DNA of 64,000 nucleotides from Linyphia triangularis (taxonomy: Eukaryota > Arthropoda > Arachnida > Araneae > Linyphiidae). Where the stretch lies: positions 6,921,176 through 6,985,175 of the forward strand of contig OZ021725.1 in assembly GCA_963978545.1 (NCBI GenBank). The letters are read 5' to 3'. The stretch's first letter is position 1; each line of letters begins with the position of its first letter. The notes under the pieces are model-generated. The model was not told the DNA's origin. It did not search any database and saw only the letters and a list, made by a program, of their open reading frames with translations. Below, piece after piece: positions 11,645 through 22,167 of the stretch. The translations under genes were made by a program, and so were the position numbers.

Positions 11645-11746
11645 ATTCTTTTTGATGAAATTTTCAACAATTGTTGAATGGGTCCCAAACAAGTCACTCC
11701 ATCTCAACGTGGAGTCTCTCCACAATTTTCCTATTTCATCCGTTCC
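11645..11746 (-). CDS. eIF4G: eIF4G-family protein, LWRD...RWSDLF exon
   Basis: A phase-0 exon of 34 codons from GTDEIGKLWRDSTLRWSDLF to IKKN. The acceptor is ACCCAG/GGAACG and the donor AAT/GTAAGC. The pattern IGKLWRD..L.W.DLF is close to VGTLWREAGLSWKEFL at the end of the eIF4G1 HEAT-2 region. This supports the family call but places this segment before, not after, the MA3 start encoded at 7294-7382. Confidence 0.62.
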
Positions 11747-12147
11747 CTGGGTAAGGAATTTAAGTTGTTAGAATAAAACAAGTTGAATTACAATATTAAT
11801 GGTCAGGAAACAGCTGTTTCTGCATACATTTCTATTGCAATACATCAGGTCTTGCTACCAGGCCATGACAATGCCATAACAAAGCATGTACAATTTTGCA
11901 ACATTTAATGACTGAAATGTACCCTCTTAAGGTAGACGATATAAAAACAAAACGAATCACACATTTTTTTTTTTTTTTTTTTTTAACCAAAGTCTTAAAA
12001 TGTTATTTTAAAATAAAAACAAAATCAAAAAAACTAGCCAAATATTGTGAATTCTTTAACATTAATTGATTATTAAAATATAAGCTGTTATTATAAATTA
12101 TTGATAATTGTAATATATAATTGTAATATAAAATGCATTGCCATTGA

Positions 12148-12510
12148 CAGGGATGAGAGTGATCAGAGAGCAAAAAGGAGAAAATTCAAAAATTCGTTGA
12201 AAAAGCTCGCGTACGGACTACACAAAAATTCAACAAAAGAGTATGCAGGAAGGATGATTCAATAATTTTAAAGATACAATGAAATTTCTCATACTATATA
12301 ATAATTACATTTCAAATATTAGGAGTTAGTGAAGTAATCTGGGAAGAAAGGGGAGCCAAGAGGGAAAATCTTTTGTTTAGATATGAGGAAAAGTATACTT
12401 TTTGCAGGAAAAACTGGTTCAGATCAGAAAAATGTGGATCCTCAAGACAGGGACAAAGAGGAGGAAAATGTTACATAAAAAACCAAAAAGGAGGAAAACT
12501 GACATCCCGG
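12148..12510 (-). mobile_element. MITE CAGGGATGAGAG, copy 1
   Basis: The element begins CAGGGATGAGAGTGATCAGA and ends GAAAACTGACATCCCGG, with CATTGA/TATTGA outside (one mismatch, 6 bp). The interior, including ATACAATGAAATTTCTCATA, reappears in inverted orientation in copies at 36092-36382 and 47179-47600. It is noncoding. Confidence 0.7.
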
Positions 12511-12697
12511 TATTGAAAAGGCTATCTGCCAAGTTTCAGTTCAATTGGATGACGCCAAGTGGTTAGTCCTCTGAAGCGGAAAAGGAAGGACAAGTAAAAG
12601 TGGCCTATTAGTGACAGCCTAGAAAATTTTATAGAATGCATTCTAGACAATGAATCTGTCTGCCAAGTTGCAGCTCATTGTTACAAAAAGCCGATTA
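12511..12697 (+). repeat. Interspersed repeat family A, copy 3 (left part)
   Basis: The segment contains GCCAAGTTTCAGTTCAATTG and a later GATAGAATGCATT-like stretch of family A. It is interrupted at a TA dinucleotide by the pogo-like MITE, and its tail resumes at 13159 (CTTCACAGATTAGCCTGTCA, then AATTAAATATAAAAGATTTT). Confidence 0.55.
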
Positions 12698-13158
12698 CAG
12701 TAGAACCTCGATTAACCGTCCCTCCTTTTTCCGGAACTCTCTGTTAACCGGCAATCATTTAGTCGACATCAAAAATCTCCAAAATGAGTAATAAATCATT
12801 TGTTTCTTTTTAAACCGTAATCTTTTCCCTTGCTCTAAAGTTACATAAGTAATGATGAGGCCTTTGACTGTTTTTCTAAAGAACTGACATGGTTAGAGCA
12901 GCCTTTGGTTGCAGATCAAACTGAACTATTGCCTTCAAAAAGACTCTGGAATAGAGCAGCGAAACAAAGATTATCAAGATTATTGCAACAAAAACTCATT
13001 TCCAACAATTATGCCATAAAAAAATATTAAAAGTCCTATATTCAATGAACGAAAATCATTTACTTTTTATTGTTTATTACAACTCTCTTTTGTCAGGAAT
13101 TTTCGCTTAACCGACCTACCTATGGTCCGAATTAGGTCGGTTAATCGAGATTCTACTG
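12698..13158. mobile_element. pogo/Tigger-like MITE with TA target sites
   Basis: The inverted termini CAGTAGAACCTCGATTAACC and GGTTAATCGAGATTCTACTG (the latter starting at 13139) are flanked by TA on both sides, as in pogo/Tigger elements. The interior retains a second inverted motif pair (TTAACCGGC / CGCTTAACCGACC) and no intact transposase. It splits a family A repeat, so it is the younger insertion. Confidence 0.8.
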
Positions 13159-13233
13159 TACTTACGACTTCACAGATTAGCCTGTCACACCCGCAAACAA
13201 AATTAAATATAAAAGATTTTAAAAAAACTGTAC

Positions 13234-13386
13234 TTTTTTCTTTGCTGCATATAGAAGTACACCAGCAGTCAGGATGGCCGCTTCTTCAGATGGTATGGAA
13301 GGCAGCAAGACATTTTCCAAGAAGCCTTTAGGGAAATCAGTGAATTCCAAGATGGGCTTCAAGGTTTCTTCTATAGCATTTATAAT
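13234..13386 (-). CDS. eIF4G: eIF4G-family protein, helical exon
   Basis: A phase-0 exon of 51 codons running from IINAIEETLKPILEFTDFPK to LLYAAKKK. It is helical, and its layout (ETLKPIL..FPKGFLENV...EEAAILTAGVLL) parallels LAELVTPIL...GELFREI...GKAASLLLEILGLL in eIF4G1. The acceptor ATAG/ATTATA is clear. The donor, AAAAAA/GTACAG, is weak and abuts the tail of a family A repeat. Phases match both neighbours (15558-15717 and 11645-11746). I see no helices of a complete MA3 upstream of it, so either an exon is missing between 13387 and 15557 or the protein has a diverged arrangement. Confidence 0.6.
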
Positions 13387-14182
13387 CTATAAAAAATTTA
13401 GAGCTATGTTAAGAATGATCATTGATATATGTGATGGTCTGATGAGTGAGCTCTCTTAGACTTAATCAAAACATACTATTTTAAGGAGCTTTTAAAAAAA
13501 ATCAGATTTAGAATCTCAGAACTTTTTCTAAATACGGTAAAAGCCCCAATGCTTGATCTTTCTCTAGTATTTGTGAATCCACAATTAAAATTAACGAGCC
13601 ACAATAAATTTTTAACGGCAGCAATAATCAAAAGAATAAATTATTCAAGACTTTTGGTTATATATGTGGCAAACTGTGGGTTACGAAATTCGAACTGCCA
13701 TCGTCTCTTTTCTTATCTAAATTGTTAAGGGTAAAGTTTTTTGCGTTAGACCTTTTTTTAATAAATGTGTAAAGGTGCTTCTTTATGAACAGAAAACTTT
13801 ATTGCATTTTAAGATTTGCGATAATCGGAAATAAAATAAATTTATTAAAAAACTTAAACAGGCATGCCAAACTTTGATACCTAATTTTGATAAGTGTTTT
13901 GATTTTCCACCATGATCCATGGTGAACAGTGGGACAGCAGAACGTATCCAATTGAAAAAACACAGTTCAGGGAAAAGTTTTCAACTTTGAGAAAATTAAA
14001 CACAAAAAATAATAATAGTAATAAATAATTATAAATCATCATAATTCTCCAGTTTAGAGATTTCGGATCAAATATTGGTTCCCTGACTCCACACTAGCAT
14101 TTTATGATGCCAGAATGGGTCATGCCTTGTTTTTAAATCATTTGCATAAAGCTTTACTGGATTTGGAAAAACATAGCTATTA

Positions 14183-14845
14183 TAGACTGAGAGGCGACTG
14201 CAATTTTTGGACCCCATCGAACATCATTCTTAATTTTTTATAGAAATTGAAGAAAAGTGAATAGATTACGAATCCACTGGTCGTGCCGTGGCAAAAATGG
14301 CCGAAACTGATCAAAAATCGACTTTTAATAAGTTGAACTAAATCCAATTGCCAAATGTGCCATAACTTGCCAAATAATGAGTATTTTTTTTTATTTGGTA
14401 ACCCTCACTCTTTAATTTTCAATTAAGAAGGTTGCAGACGATTTGGATGTGTGGCTATGGCTTACTTGCATCTTTCACAAATGAGCCAAATTGGCAATAA
14501 ACATTACGTCACTGATGACGTAACTGATGTCGCCAATTTGGCTTACTTTTAAAAGATACAAGTTTTCTGATCCAGAGATCAGAAATCGTTTGCACTTTTT
14601 CTCATTGAAAATCGAAATGCAGTAGGTTTCCAGACGGAAAAATGCATTCTCTTTTTGGCAAGTTATGACATATTTGGCAATCAGATTTTAGTTCAACTCA
14701 TTCCAAGTCGATTTTTGATCAGTTTCGGCCATTTTTGCCATGGCAGACCAGTGGATTCGTAATCTACTCACTTTTCTCCAATTTCTATAAAAAATTCAGA
14801 ATGATGTTCGATGAGGTCCAAAAATTGCAGTTGCCTCTCGGACTA
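14183..14845. mobile_element. Long fold-back element, copy 1
   Basis: About 200 bp at the left end (TAGACTGAGAGGCGACTGCA onward) is repeated in inverted form at the right end (ending TTGCCTCTCGGACTA), leaving a short central region with TGACGTAACTGATGTC. A second, similarly sized copy is at 34449-35109 in UBE2R intron 3. No coding sequence. A transcript would fold into a long hairpin. Confidence 0.85.
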
Positions 14846-15557
14846 TTAAGCAATTTTTAAACAGTGGCGTAACTGAAGGGCCCATAGAGACTGCAAAGTA
14901 GGGGGCCTGTTGCTATATTTGGCTTGATAAATGAATAAAATCACACTTTAAGAAAACTAAAGTTATAATAACTACAAACAAGACAATACAGTTTTCATAA
15001 TGATTACATTACCCAAATGAAAATCATGAAAATATAATAAATTGTAATAAATAAAAAATTTACAAAATCTTCTTTAAATCTTTAACGTCAATTCTTTATA
15101 ATAATTACAATAAAAAAATATATACTTTTATCTTTTCTTTAACCGCAATAGCAAAAATTAATTGAAGGATTTTAAATCGTGTAATTATAATTATTTTCTT
15201 TTTTTACATGGTATTTTATGTAACTTTCTTGAAATTGGTTTTTTTTTTTTTTTTTTTTTAATATAAATGTATATTTTAAACTTAAAACTCTTAACATCTT
15301 AAATTCAAGCAATTTAATTTATTGTTAATTTATTATAAATTGAAGGGAAATTATTATAAGTTATATACTACATACAATGAATTTTAGAAATATTTTTTTA
15401 TGAAAATACAAACATAAAACTTAGTTCACTAGTGCAAGTATGGTATAAAATATGAAAAATATTAAAAGATGGAGAAAGGGTTTTTATGCTCCTGAAAAAT
15501 TAAGGATAAAAGGACTAATTATGGAATTATCTATTGGAACATTAACAATTTACTTAC
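14846..15557. other. AT-rich intronic sequence, nothing recognised
   Basis: There is a 20-bp T run at 15240-15259 but no exon or repeat end that I could support. Confidence 0.4.
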
Positions 15558-15717
15558 TCTTTCGATTTGTAACATTTCCAACAGATTTTTTTTAAAGGGT
15601 ATGTAGACTCTTGGGCTTGCACTGTCATTCGACCTTCTGCCACGAGACCTTCCTGATGTTCGCCGATTTGTACCACGTCTTGAATTCCTAGGGACTGCAT
15701 GACCAGTCCGTTGATAA
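15558..15717 (-). CDS. eIF4G: eIF4G-family protein, basic linker exon
   Basis: The exon encodes 53 residues after one base of a split codon. It is very basic (GRSRGRRSNDSASPRVYIPF near the middle, earlier RNSRRGTNRRTS), then turns helical at KKNLLEMLQIER. The acceptor is GCAATATAG/TTATCA and the donor AGA/GTAAGT. Arg/Ser-rich linkers precede the MA3 domain in eIF4G proteins, which agrees with this position. The other two frames are less convincing: one has stops, and one is an unspliced open frame running into the intron. The upstream exon must end with two bases of a codon; 20942-21071 meets this in one of its two open frames. Confidence 0.5.
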
Positions 15718-16321
15718 CTATATTGCTATTCAAAACAATTGTAGCAAACTTAAATGCATGTAATAACAATCTCTTTTCATTAACATTAATTTAATTCATC
15801 CTTTTAAAGTGGGTATTCCTATTTTTAATTCTTCCACCAATTCATTTAATAACTTCCCACATACAGCTATACTTACTTGGGCATTGTTTAGGTCAGCACT
15901 TTTCCAACAGCGAGTCTCATAATTAATATTCAGTGTTGCTCATTCTTGTGTCAGACAATTGTATAATTTCACACACCCATAGTATCTTAATTTTTGCTAA
16001 GCTCAGCACAATTTTCGTGGATCAATACAATGCTTGTTTACAGTGATTTCTTGATGACAAGTCTACAGGCATTTAAATGTCACTTTCTAAACGTAGACAT
16101 GTTTTTAATCCATTTCTCTCTCTCTCCCTCCCTAAACTTCCAACTGAGTTCAATAAATGTGTTTTACTGCCTCATAAAAGAATGTTTCCTGTACAATGCC
16201 TAAATTTACAAAATCATGTGAACATTACATACATATTCTTCATTTTTAACTTGGAACAGATCAGAAAAATATAAGTTAAATTGGTTTTAAAATGCAAAAA
16301 TATGGTTCAGGAACCATAAAA
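15718..16321. other. Noncoding, one donor-like site, nothing firm
   Basis: On the - strand, GCCCAA/GTAAGTAT near 15880 has a strong donor consensus after a short open stretch (TRCWKSADLNNAQ). No convincing acceptor precedes it and its phase does not fit the next exon, so it is not called as an exon. Confidence 0.3.
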
Positions 16322-17879
16322 CAGGGTTACTTTGGTCCTAGAGGCTTACTTGGACACAGAATGTTGTCAAGTTGGATTGTCCTAGGTACGGACTGAATCA
16401 GGGCCGTAGACAGGGGCGGACCCCCCCCCCCCCCACTCCCTCTCGAAAATTCGTGAAATCTTGTTTCACTACTTCTTTTTTGTGTAACCTGTTATATGTA
16501 TCTAATCAAATCTTCGACCATAACCCTCCCCCCCCCCCCCCCGGAAAAAAATCCTGTCTAAGTGCTTGGGCTGAATGCCCAACCCCAAACACTCCGGCAA
16601 TCATTACAGCAGGTAGTTGTTTACCGAAAACCATGATCAATGTAATGTCTACTAGAACTAAACTTATAAGAATACTTTCAGAATAATACTATAAACTTTT
16701 ATTTAAAATCAATTATACAACATCTTAAAATAGATAAAAGAATTAGGACATAAATAATTTCTTGGAATAAACAAAAGTGGCCGACAGTTACACCAATATT
16801 CAGCAGGACAGTGAAACAGTTCGGGAATGTAAGCGCTAACAAAATAACTAGTACATACATAGCATCACTTGAGGCAGGTTAACTCACTTTAGACGAGCAC
16901 ACCTTCGGTGGATGTTCCAGGACCAGGCGAGACAGGGAGCTTATTTCAGGAGCATTCCAAACCCCATATCAGGAAACAATCCACACATTTTTTTGATAAA
17001 CCACACTCCGAAGACCAGAGACCATTAATACAGCACACGCTCGCAGCACGAATGTGAAGTGACACTGTTTACGAACCAAGCACCACTTCTTTTATAGTAC
17101 AATGCCCCCAAAATTTGCATAAGGAAGCACTACTACTTTATAGTGCCATGGCTCCATAATTAGCATTAAGCAGTGAATACTAGCTGTAAACCCTGCAAAG
17201 TACATTCTAAGGCTCGCATTCAAGCAAACCACACAGTGATGTACGGCCACATCACAGTGAAGTATGTTATTTCTGATACAGACTTATTAAAATGCTCGAC
17301 GTAGCTCCAGTACCTCGCAGATGACTTAAGAGCTTGTGACGGTTTGTGTTGACGTGCGTCGTTTTCCATGCATCTTTACATTGATTGGCTTAGCCATAAC
17401 ATCGGCATGGCACATGTGTCACCTCGTGCATAAAAGCAGCCAGGTTCCGATTCACTCTCCATCCTATCTCTGTGCTGTTGGTGATGCTGTTTATTTTAGC
17501 GTCGAGTTGAAGTTCTTTAGGGTTACCGCTGGTCGGTAAGCCCTGCTTTTTATGGTCTACTGAAGACACTAGCTGAACTGGAGGAAGTTAGCTGCCGTCA
17601 CCTTCCCCATCTGCTGGACATGAAACCAAAAGATGACCTGGTGAGCTGTATCTTTTCCTAGTAGTTCCCCCTCGGTGTAGCCATAGCTGGTCTGTTTAAA
17701 CTTTACAGTCAAATAAATTCAATGTTCAATCTTCAAAACCACCTTGCATCATTGTCATTCTTTAGTTACCAGGGTGCGTTATAAGCTACGTTGAACATTT
17801 CAATAAACCAATATCAGAAAAGACTTACATCATTTATCATTCTGGATTCAAGTAAGGTCCTAGAGTCCAAGTAACCCTG
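16322..17879. mobile_element. Putative hAT-like element CAGGGTTACTT (nested contents)
   Basis: The left end CAGGGTTACTTTGGTCCTAG and right end GTCCAAGTAACCCTG form extended inverted repeats, which also share GGTCCTAGAG and AGAATG blocks further in. Flanking sequences do not show a clear target duplication. The interior holds two long C homopolymers (about 16421-16434 and 16527-16542) and an LTR-like segment near 17335-17779. Confidence 0.55.
17335..17779 (+). repeat. LTR-like segment (possible solo LTR)
   Basis: The stretch begins near TGTGACGG and has a CATAAAAG TATA-like box in a GC-richer context (about 17431). It then carries a polyadenylation-like AATAAA at 17715 and ends near CTTTAGTTACCA, followed by GGGTGCGTTATAAGC. 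That order is what one expects of an LTR. No second LTR, target duplication or gag/pol was found, so this is tentative. Confidence 0.3.
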
Positions 17880-18135
17880 ATTTACATTATCATGATACTG
17901 CAAAAATTTAGGAAAGTAAAATTACTGTCTATGCTGGAAACACCAATGTTTTCACTTTTAATAGTCCATCCAAGAGGCAAAAATTACAAAATGGTAGTAC
18001 ATTGCAAGTAGGTGCACACACTGAGTGTCATTTGTACTTAATTTCCCAAAATTAAAAATTTTACATAAATTAATGTTTCTAATTCAGATGCGCAATTAAA
18101 CTTATTGTATTCTCACATGTCATCAGAAACTAGAT

Positions 18136-18356
18136 TTCCATCCAGTTTCAAATTACCGGTTGTGTGCAGAACTGATTTTTTTTAATATGGAGAGTACTTT
18201 TTTAATCTGACAAGTTGTTTGAATTAACACAAACAAACATGAATTCTTCAAAATACCTTCCAACTTCAAATTACCAGTTGTGTACAAAACTTTTTTTTTT
18301 TTTTTTTAATAAGGGAATCCCCTTTTTTTAATTTAACAAGTTGTTTGAAATAACAC
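18136..18356. repeat. Two-copy direct repeat, ~100 bp
   Basis: Two adjacent diverged copies share TTCAAATTACC(G/A)GTTGTGT, a T-rich run, and TT(G/T)AACAAGTTGTTTGAA followed by TAACACA. No function is evident. Confidence 0.55.
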
Positions 18357-18707
18357 ATTTTAATTCTGCCCTATTCTTCAACATAAAAACAGCAGTATTG
18401 AGGAGAACAAATTACAAAGCCTGCAGTCATTGTGATAATATTTATTGACCACAGAATACCAGATAATTTCTTACCAAAAGAAATTTCGCTACTTGCGTAT
18501 TATCAAGTCTAACATTTTTTCAACTTTGCCAAACCAATTCCCATATTTCATTGAAATGGTTGGACTGACAAATTCCTGGCACAACACGCAGCTGAGGCAA
18601 TCCATGGAAAGAGCCTGAAGCTAGTTGGACTGGATCTCCAAGGAGAACAGGTGGCTTGGACCTTTTTATTTGGCCAACATTTGACAGGATAATATGCAAG
18701 TAAATTG

Positions 18708-19284
18708 TTTTTCACAATCACCAAGTCGTCTACTTATTAAAGTTCGCCAACTCGACTCTGAGGTCCACTAAGTTACGTTTAATTGAACTTGTGTTGTTTA
18801 AAATTTCAGAGCTGCACATAAAGTGGAAGGCACCTCAAATGCGACCAAGCAAATTGGAAGCTTACTTTTTTTACTATAAAGAAATACCACCTTCAACTAC
18901 TTGGACTTGACAAAGTAAAAATATTAAGAAAATATTTTTATAAAAATAAATATAGAATTAAAAGTTGTTTTTTTTTAATTTTTTTTTTTTTTTATTCTAT
19001 AAGAAAGCTACAATTATTATCAGTCTTCTAGAAGAGAAAGAATAAGATTTTTCGACTTCATAAAAATTATCCCTTACTATTTTTTCTTTGTACAGTCCAA
19101 GTAGATGAAGGTTGTATTTCTCTATAATAAAAAAAAAAGTAAGGTTCCGATTTGCTAAGCTGCCTTCCACTGTTCATGCAGCTCTGATATTTTAAAAGCA
19201 AGTTCAATTAAACATAACTTAGTAAACCTCAGAGTCGAGTTGGCGAACATTATTAGTAAGCAGACGACTTGGAGATTGTGAAGC
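18708..19284. mobile_element. Fold-back element with long arms
   Basis: The left arm starts TTCACAATCACCAAGTCGTC and includes CGCCAACTCGACTCTGAGGT. The right arm carries the inverse (CCTCAGAGTCGAGTTGGCGA then GACGACTTGGAGATTGTGAA). The arms extend about 170 bp and flank an AT-rich middle. It is a different family from the fold-backs at 14.2 and 34.4 kb. Confidence 0.7.
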
Positions 19285-19312
19285 AAACCAAGAAATTGCA
19301 GCAAAAATTTTG

Positions 19313-19371
19313 TGAGTGAAGCCAGCTTGAGGATTGGTAAACATTAGCAAGCAAGTTGTGAAGCCCTCTAG
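19313..19371 (+). mobile_element. Degenerate Helitron 3' end
   Basis: Sequence GTGAAGCCCTCTAGTATA, preceded by GGATTGGTAAACATTAGCAA, is a decayed version of the Helitron 3' end at 45630-45690 (GGGGTTGGCGAACGTTAGCG ... GGCGAAGCCCCCTAG). Only the terminal ~60 bp is recognisable; no 5' end was found. Confidence 0.45.
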
Positions 19372-19548
19372 TATATCAAAAAGAAATGTTCAAAACATTA
19401 GCCTTAAAATTATTTATTTTTCTAATTTTTTTTTGTACGTAACACATACTGACTCGTCAGTCAAAATAACTTTTGAAAAAAATTTTGAGAAACTGGATAA
19501 ACATCACAAGATCTGGATATCACACATACTACCTTCATCTATCTATAA

Positions 19549-19680
19549 ATCAAGATTTTGAAAAATGTTCTATACAATAATAATTTACCTTATCAAAAAA
19601 CCTAGATTTTGAAAAATGTTCTATGCTCCTATTATTTACCTTATCCAAAAATATAGATTTTGAAAAATATCCTATACCTT
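19549..19680 (+). repeat. ~50-bp tandem repeat, interrupted
   Basis: Units with TAGATTTTGAAAAATGTTCT followed by (A/C)TATTATTTACCTTATC recur three times here and resume at 20875-20925. The TRIM-like array at 19681-20868 sits inside them, which defines a clean insertion site. Confidence 0.65.
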
Positions 19681-20868
19681 TGAAGCGCTAAGCTTTCGCT
19701 GCGGGCGACAGTGGGTTTGATCCAAGGACCATGGTGTTTGGAGCTAGATGCGTTACCTCTGTGCAAAAGAGTACTCCTCTGCACAGAAGCATTATCTGAT
19801 ATTTGAGGTCGCCACACAGCCTCCTCCCAGCGACGAAGGAGCGATGCTGTTGTTCTGATCAACGTCTGATCGGAGTTGGAGGTTTTTGGATGCTTGTTGC
19901 ATCGTTGTATCCGCTCGTTGCGGTGATGTCTTGGACGCGAGTTGCGTTTGTGATCGCATGTTGCGATGTAGTTTTCTCCTTTCAGAAGCGCCGATAGATG
20001 GCAGCATGATTCGTTTTAGTCCGGGTCATCATTGAAGCGCTAAGCTTTCGCTGCGGGCGACAGTGGGTTTGATCCAAGGATCATGGTGTTTGGAGCTAGA
20101 TGCGTTACCTCTGTGCAAAAGAGTACTCCAGTGCACAGAAGCATTATCTGATATTTGAGGTCGCCACACAGCCTCCTCCCAGCGACGAAGGAGCGATGCT
20201 GTTGTTCTGATCAACGTCTGATCGGAGTTGGAGGTTTTTGGATGCTTGTTGCATCGTTGTATCCGCTCGTTGCGGTGATGTCTTGGACGCGAGTTGCGTT
20301 TGTGATCGCATGTTGCGATGTAGTTTTCTCCTTTCAGAAGCGCCGATAGATGGCAGCATGATTCGTTTTAGTCCGGGTCATCATTGAAGCGCTAAGCTTT
20401 CGCTGCGGGCGACAGTGGGTTTGATCCAAGGATCATGGTGTTTGGAGCTAGATGCGTTACCTCTGTGCAAAAGAGTACTCCAGTGCACAGAAGCATTATC
20501 TGATATTTGAGGTCGCCACACAGCCTCCTCCCAGCGACGAAGGAGCGATGCTGTTGTTCTGATCAACGTCTGATCGGAGTTGGAGGTTTTTGGATGCTTG
20601 TTGCATCGTTGTATCCGCTCGTTGCGGTGATGTCTTGGACGCGAGTTGCGTTTGTGATCGCATGTTGCGATGTAGTTTTCTCCTTTCAGAAGCGCCGATA
20701 GATGGCAGCATGATTCGTTTTAGTCCGGGTCATCATTGAAGCGCTAAGCTTTCGCTGCGGGCGACAGGGGGTTTGATCCAAGGATCATGGTGTTTGGAGC
20801 TAGATGACCTCTGTGCAAAAGAGTACTCTAGTGCACAAAAGCATTATCTGATATTTGAGGTCGCCACA
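19681..20868 (-). mobile_element. TRIM-like LTR element, tandem array with four terminal repeats
   Basis: Four terminal repeats (19681-19816, 20033-20168, 20385-20520, 20737-20868) alternate with three internal segments of about 216 bp, giving a 352-bp period. CCTT occurs immediately outside both ends (19677-19680 and 20869-20872), so the whole array behaves as one insertion. Read on the - strand, each repeat starts TGTGGCGACC and ends AGCGCTTCA. Just downstream is TGATGACCCGGAC, like a primer-binding site. Just upstream of the next repeat is GGGAGGAGGCTG, like a polypurine tract. No gag or pol is present. A 71-codon frame (MLPSIGASERRKLHRN...) is intact in all three units but may be incidental. 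The second and third units look identical, implying recent amplification by recombination. The alternative is a composite SINE tandem. Confidence 0.7.
19700..19775 (-). ncRNA. tRNA-like segment inside the terminal repeat
   Basis: On the - strand the terminal repeat contains TTGCACAGAGGTAACGC, like a tRNA A box and D-arm, followed about 35 nt later by GGATCAAACCC, like a B box. The diverged copy at 22168-22653 is closer to consensus (TTGCACAGCGG, GGATCGAAACC) and keeps a GTATCTC...GAGATAC hairpin between them. I infer an embedded tRNA-derived polymerase III promoter. It is not a functional tRNA gene. The same block recurs in each of the four repeats. Confidence 0.45.
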
Positions 20869-20941
20869 CCTTCATCAAAATCTAGATTTTGAAAAATGTC
20901 TTATACCCTTATCATTTACTTAACCTCCAATTTTTACTTAC

Positions 20942-21071
20942 CCTGTTGGTATGATAAACTTGATTTTCATTTTGCTTTGGGGGTGAAGGAAGGAAGGGAT
21001 CAATGTAATTTCGGATTGGAAGACGGCACTGCATAGGAGCCGTCCTCTTGTTCGTACTGCAAGTTTCCCAC
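20942..21071 (-). CDS. Possible upstream exon of the eIF4G-like gene
   Basis: A 130-nt segment lies between a good acceptor (TCAAATATTAG/GTGGG) and a good donor (ACAGG/GTAAGT). Two frames are open. One gives WETCSTNKRTAPMQCRLPIR...PSPPKQNENQ and ends in phase 0. The other gives GKLAVRTRGRLLCSAVFQSE and ends with two bases, the phase required by 15558-15717. Neither has a domain I recognise. The strand and position suit a 5' part of the eIF4G-like gene. Confidence 0.35.
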
Positions 21072-21413
21072 CTAATATTTGAAGAAATCTCATCAGGGAA
21101 ATATATGACAAATCCTCATTTTATATTTGAACTGCTCTAGATGCGAGGATAAACTTGCTTCAAATGAGCCCAGGAAGTGAAAAAGCCGACCAAACGCTCA
21201 GAGAGGCTGTGTTTCATTTTGAACTTAATTAAAATCCTTTTCAGTGCTTTCCAATACAGAGGAGTACTCAATTCTTCTGTTGCAACTCATTTTAAAAACA
21301 GTAAGACGGTACTCACACAAACAACACACACTGAAGATTTCAAAGTGAGGAAAGAATACTATCTCTCAGGGGAGAGGGCAAGTGCAACTAGCGATCGTTT
21401 ATATAATATAGAA

Positions 21414-21684
21414 CTTTGGGTACTTTTTCATTTCTCCGGACGCAAATCTCGCCAAGCAGACTTTATGACAACAACACAAAGGAGACACATATCAAAATAT
21501 TAATGCTGAAAATCTCACCAAGCAGATTATATTTATTACCATAAATTATTTTAGAAATGGCAGAAACTTGTTTTGAAAATGAGACTAAAAAGTTACCAGT
21601 GGGGATATTCTGTTTGGCGATGGTTGTATCACTATTGGCGACTTTATCGCCTGCACTCAAGAAATGAAAAAGTACCAAACTTTG
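21414..21684. mobile_element. MITE with GGTACTTTTTCATTTC ends
   Basis: Inverted repeats TTTGGGTACTTTTTCATTTC (left) and GAAATGAAAAAGTACCAAAC (right) bound about 270 bp with internal CTCGCCAAGCAGA repeats. Noncoding, single copy in this window. Confidence 0.65.
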
Positions 21685-22167
21685 TACTTCCCAATTAACT
21701 TGAACTCATTTGCAGCCAGTTAGAACCTTTAATCATATTTTTTTCCACACTCACAACTAATGTTTAACTCATTTTCGCAAAAGGGATTACATATAGACTT
21801 TTGAAACATGACATCACAGATTCATCAATAGAAAATTGTTTTTGTGTGTGTTTCCTCTTTGTGTAAGTACTATAGTGTGGTATATTAGGTAATGTACGAT
21901 TAGTTTAAATCTCTTGATAAAAGCCTTATTTTCTGTTAGACTTTTATTTTGCAAAATAGAGGCAGAAATTATTTACAAAATTGTATTTATAGGAAAGTAG
22001 ATGCCCATCAGGCTACCTACACAGTTTAGTACAAGAATATTTTTTACTGTTTTGAAATAAGTTTAAAAAAAATTTCTCGCAAAGCTTTACCAAATTTTGT
22101 AACGGCAAGCTATTAAAAAAATTCCTTTTTGGGTTTAGATGCTCCAAGGAACTGCATGAAGAATATG

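Noticed and set aside
15846..15910. Extra exon of the eIF4G-like gene before the basic linker
   Set aside because: Strong GTAAGTAT donor, but no acceptor with a pyrimidine tract and the wrong phase for the following exon.
19792..20711. Three identical 71-codon frames as a repeated host gene
   Set aside because: They lie in the internal part of a TRIM-like repeat and run into its terminal repeat; identity reflects recent tandem amplification.
19641..20870. CRISPR-like direct repeat array
   Set aside because: Units are 352 bp with no unique spacers, and the sequence is eukaryotic.
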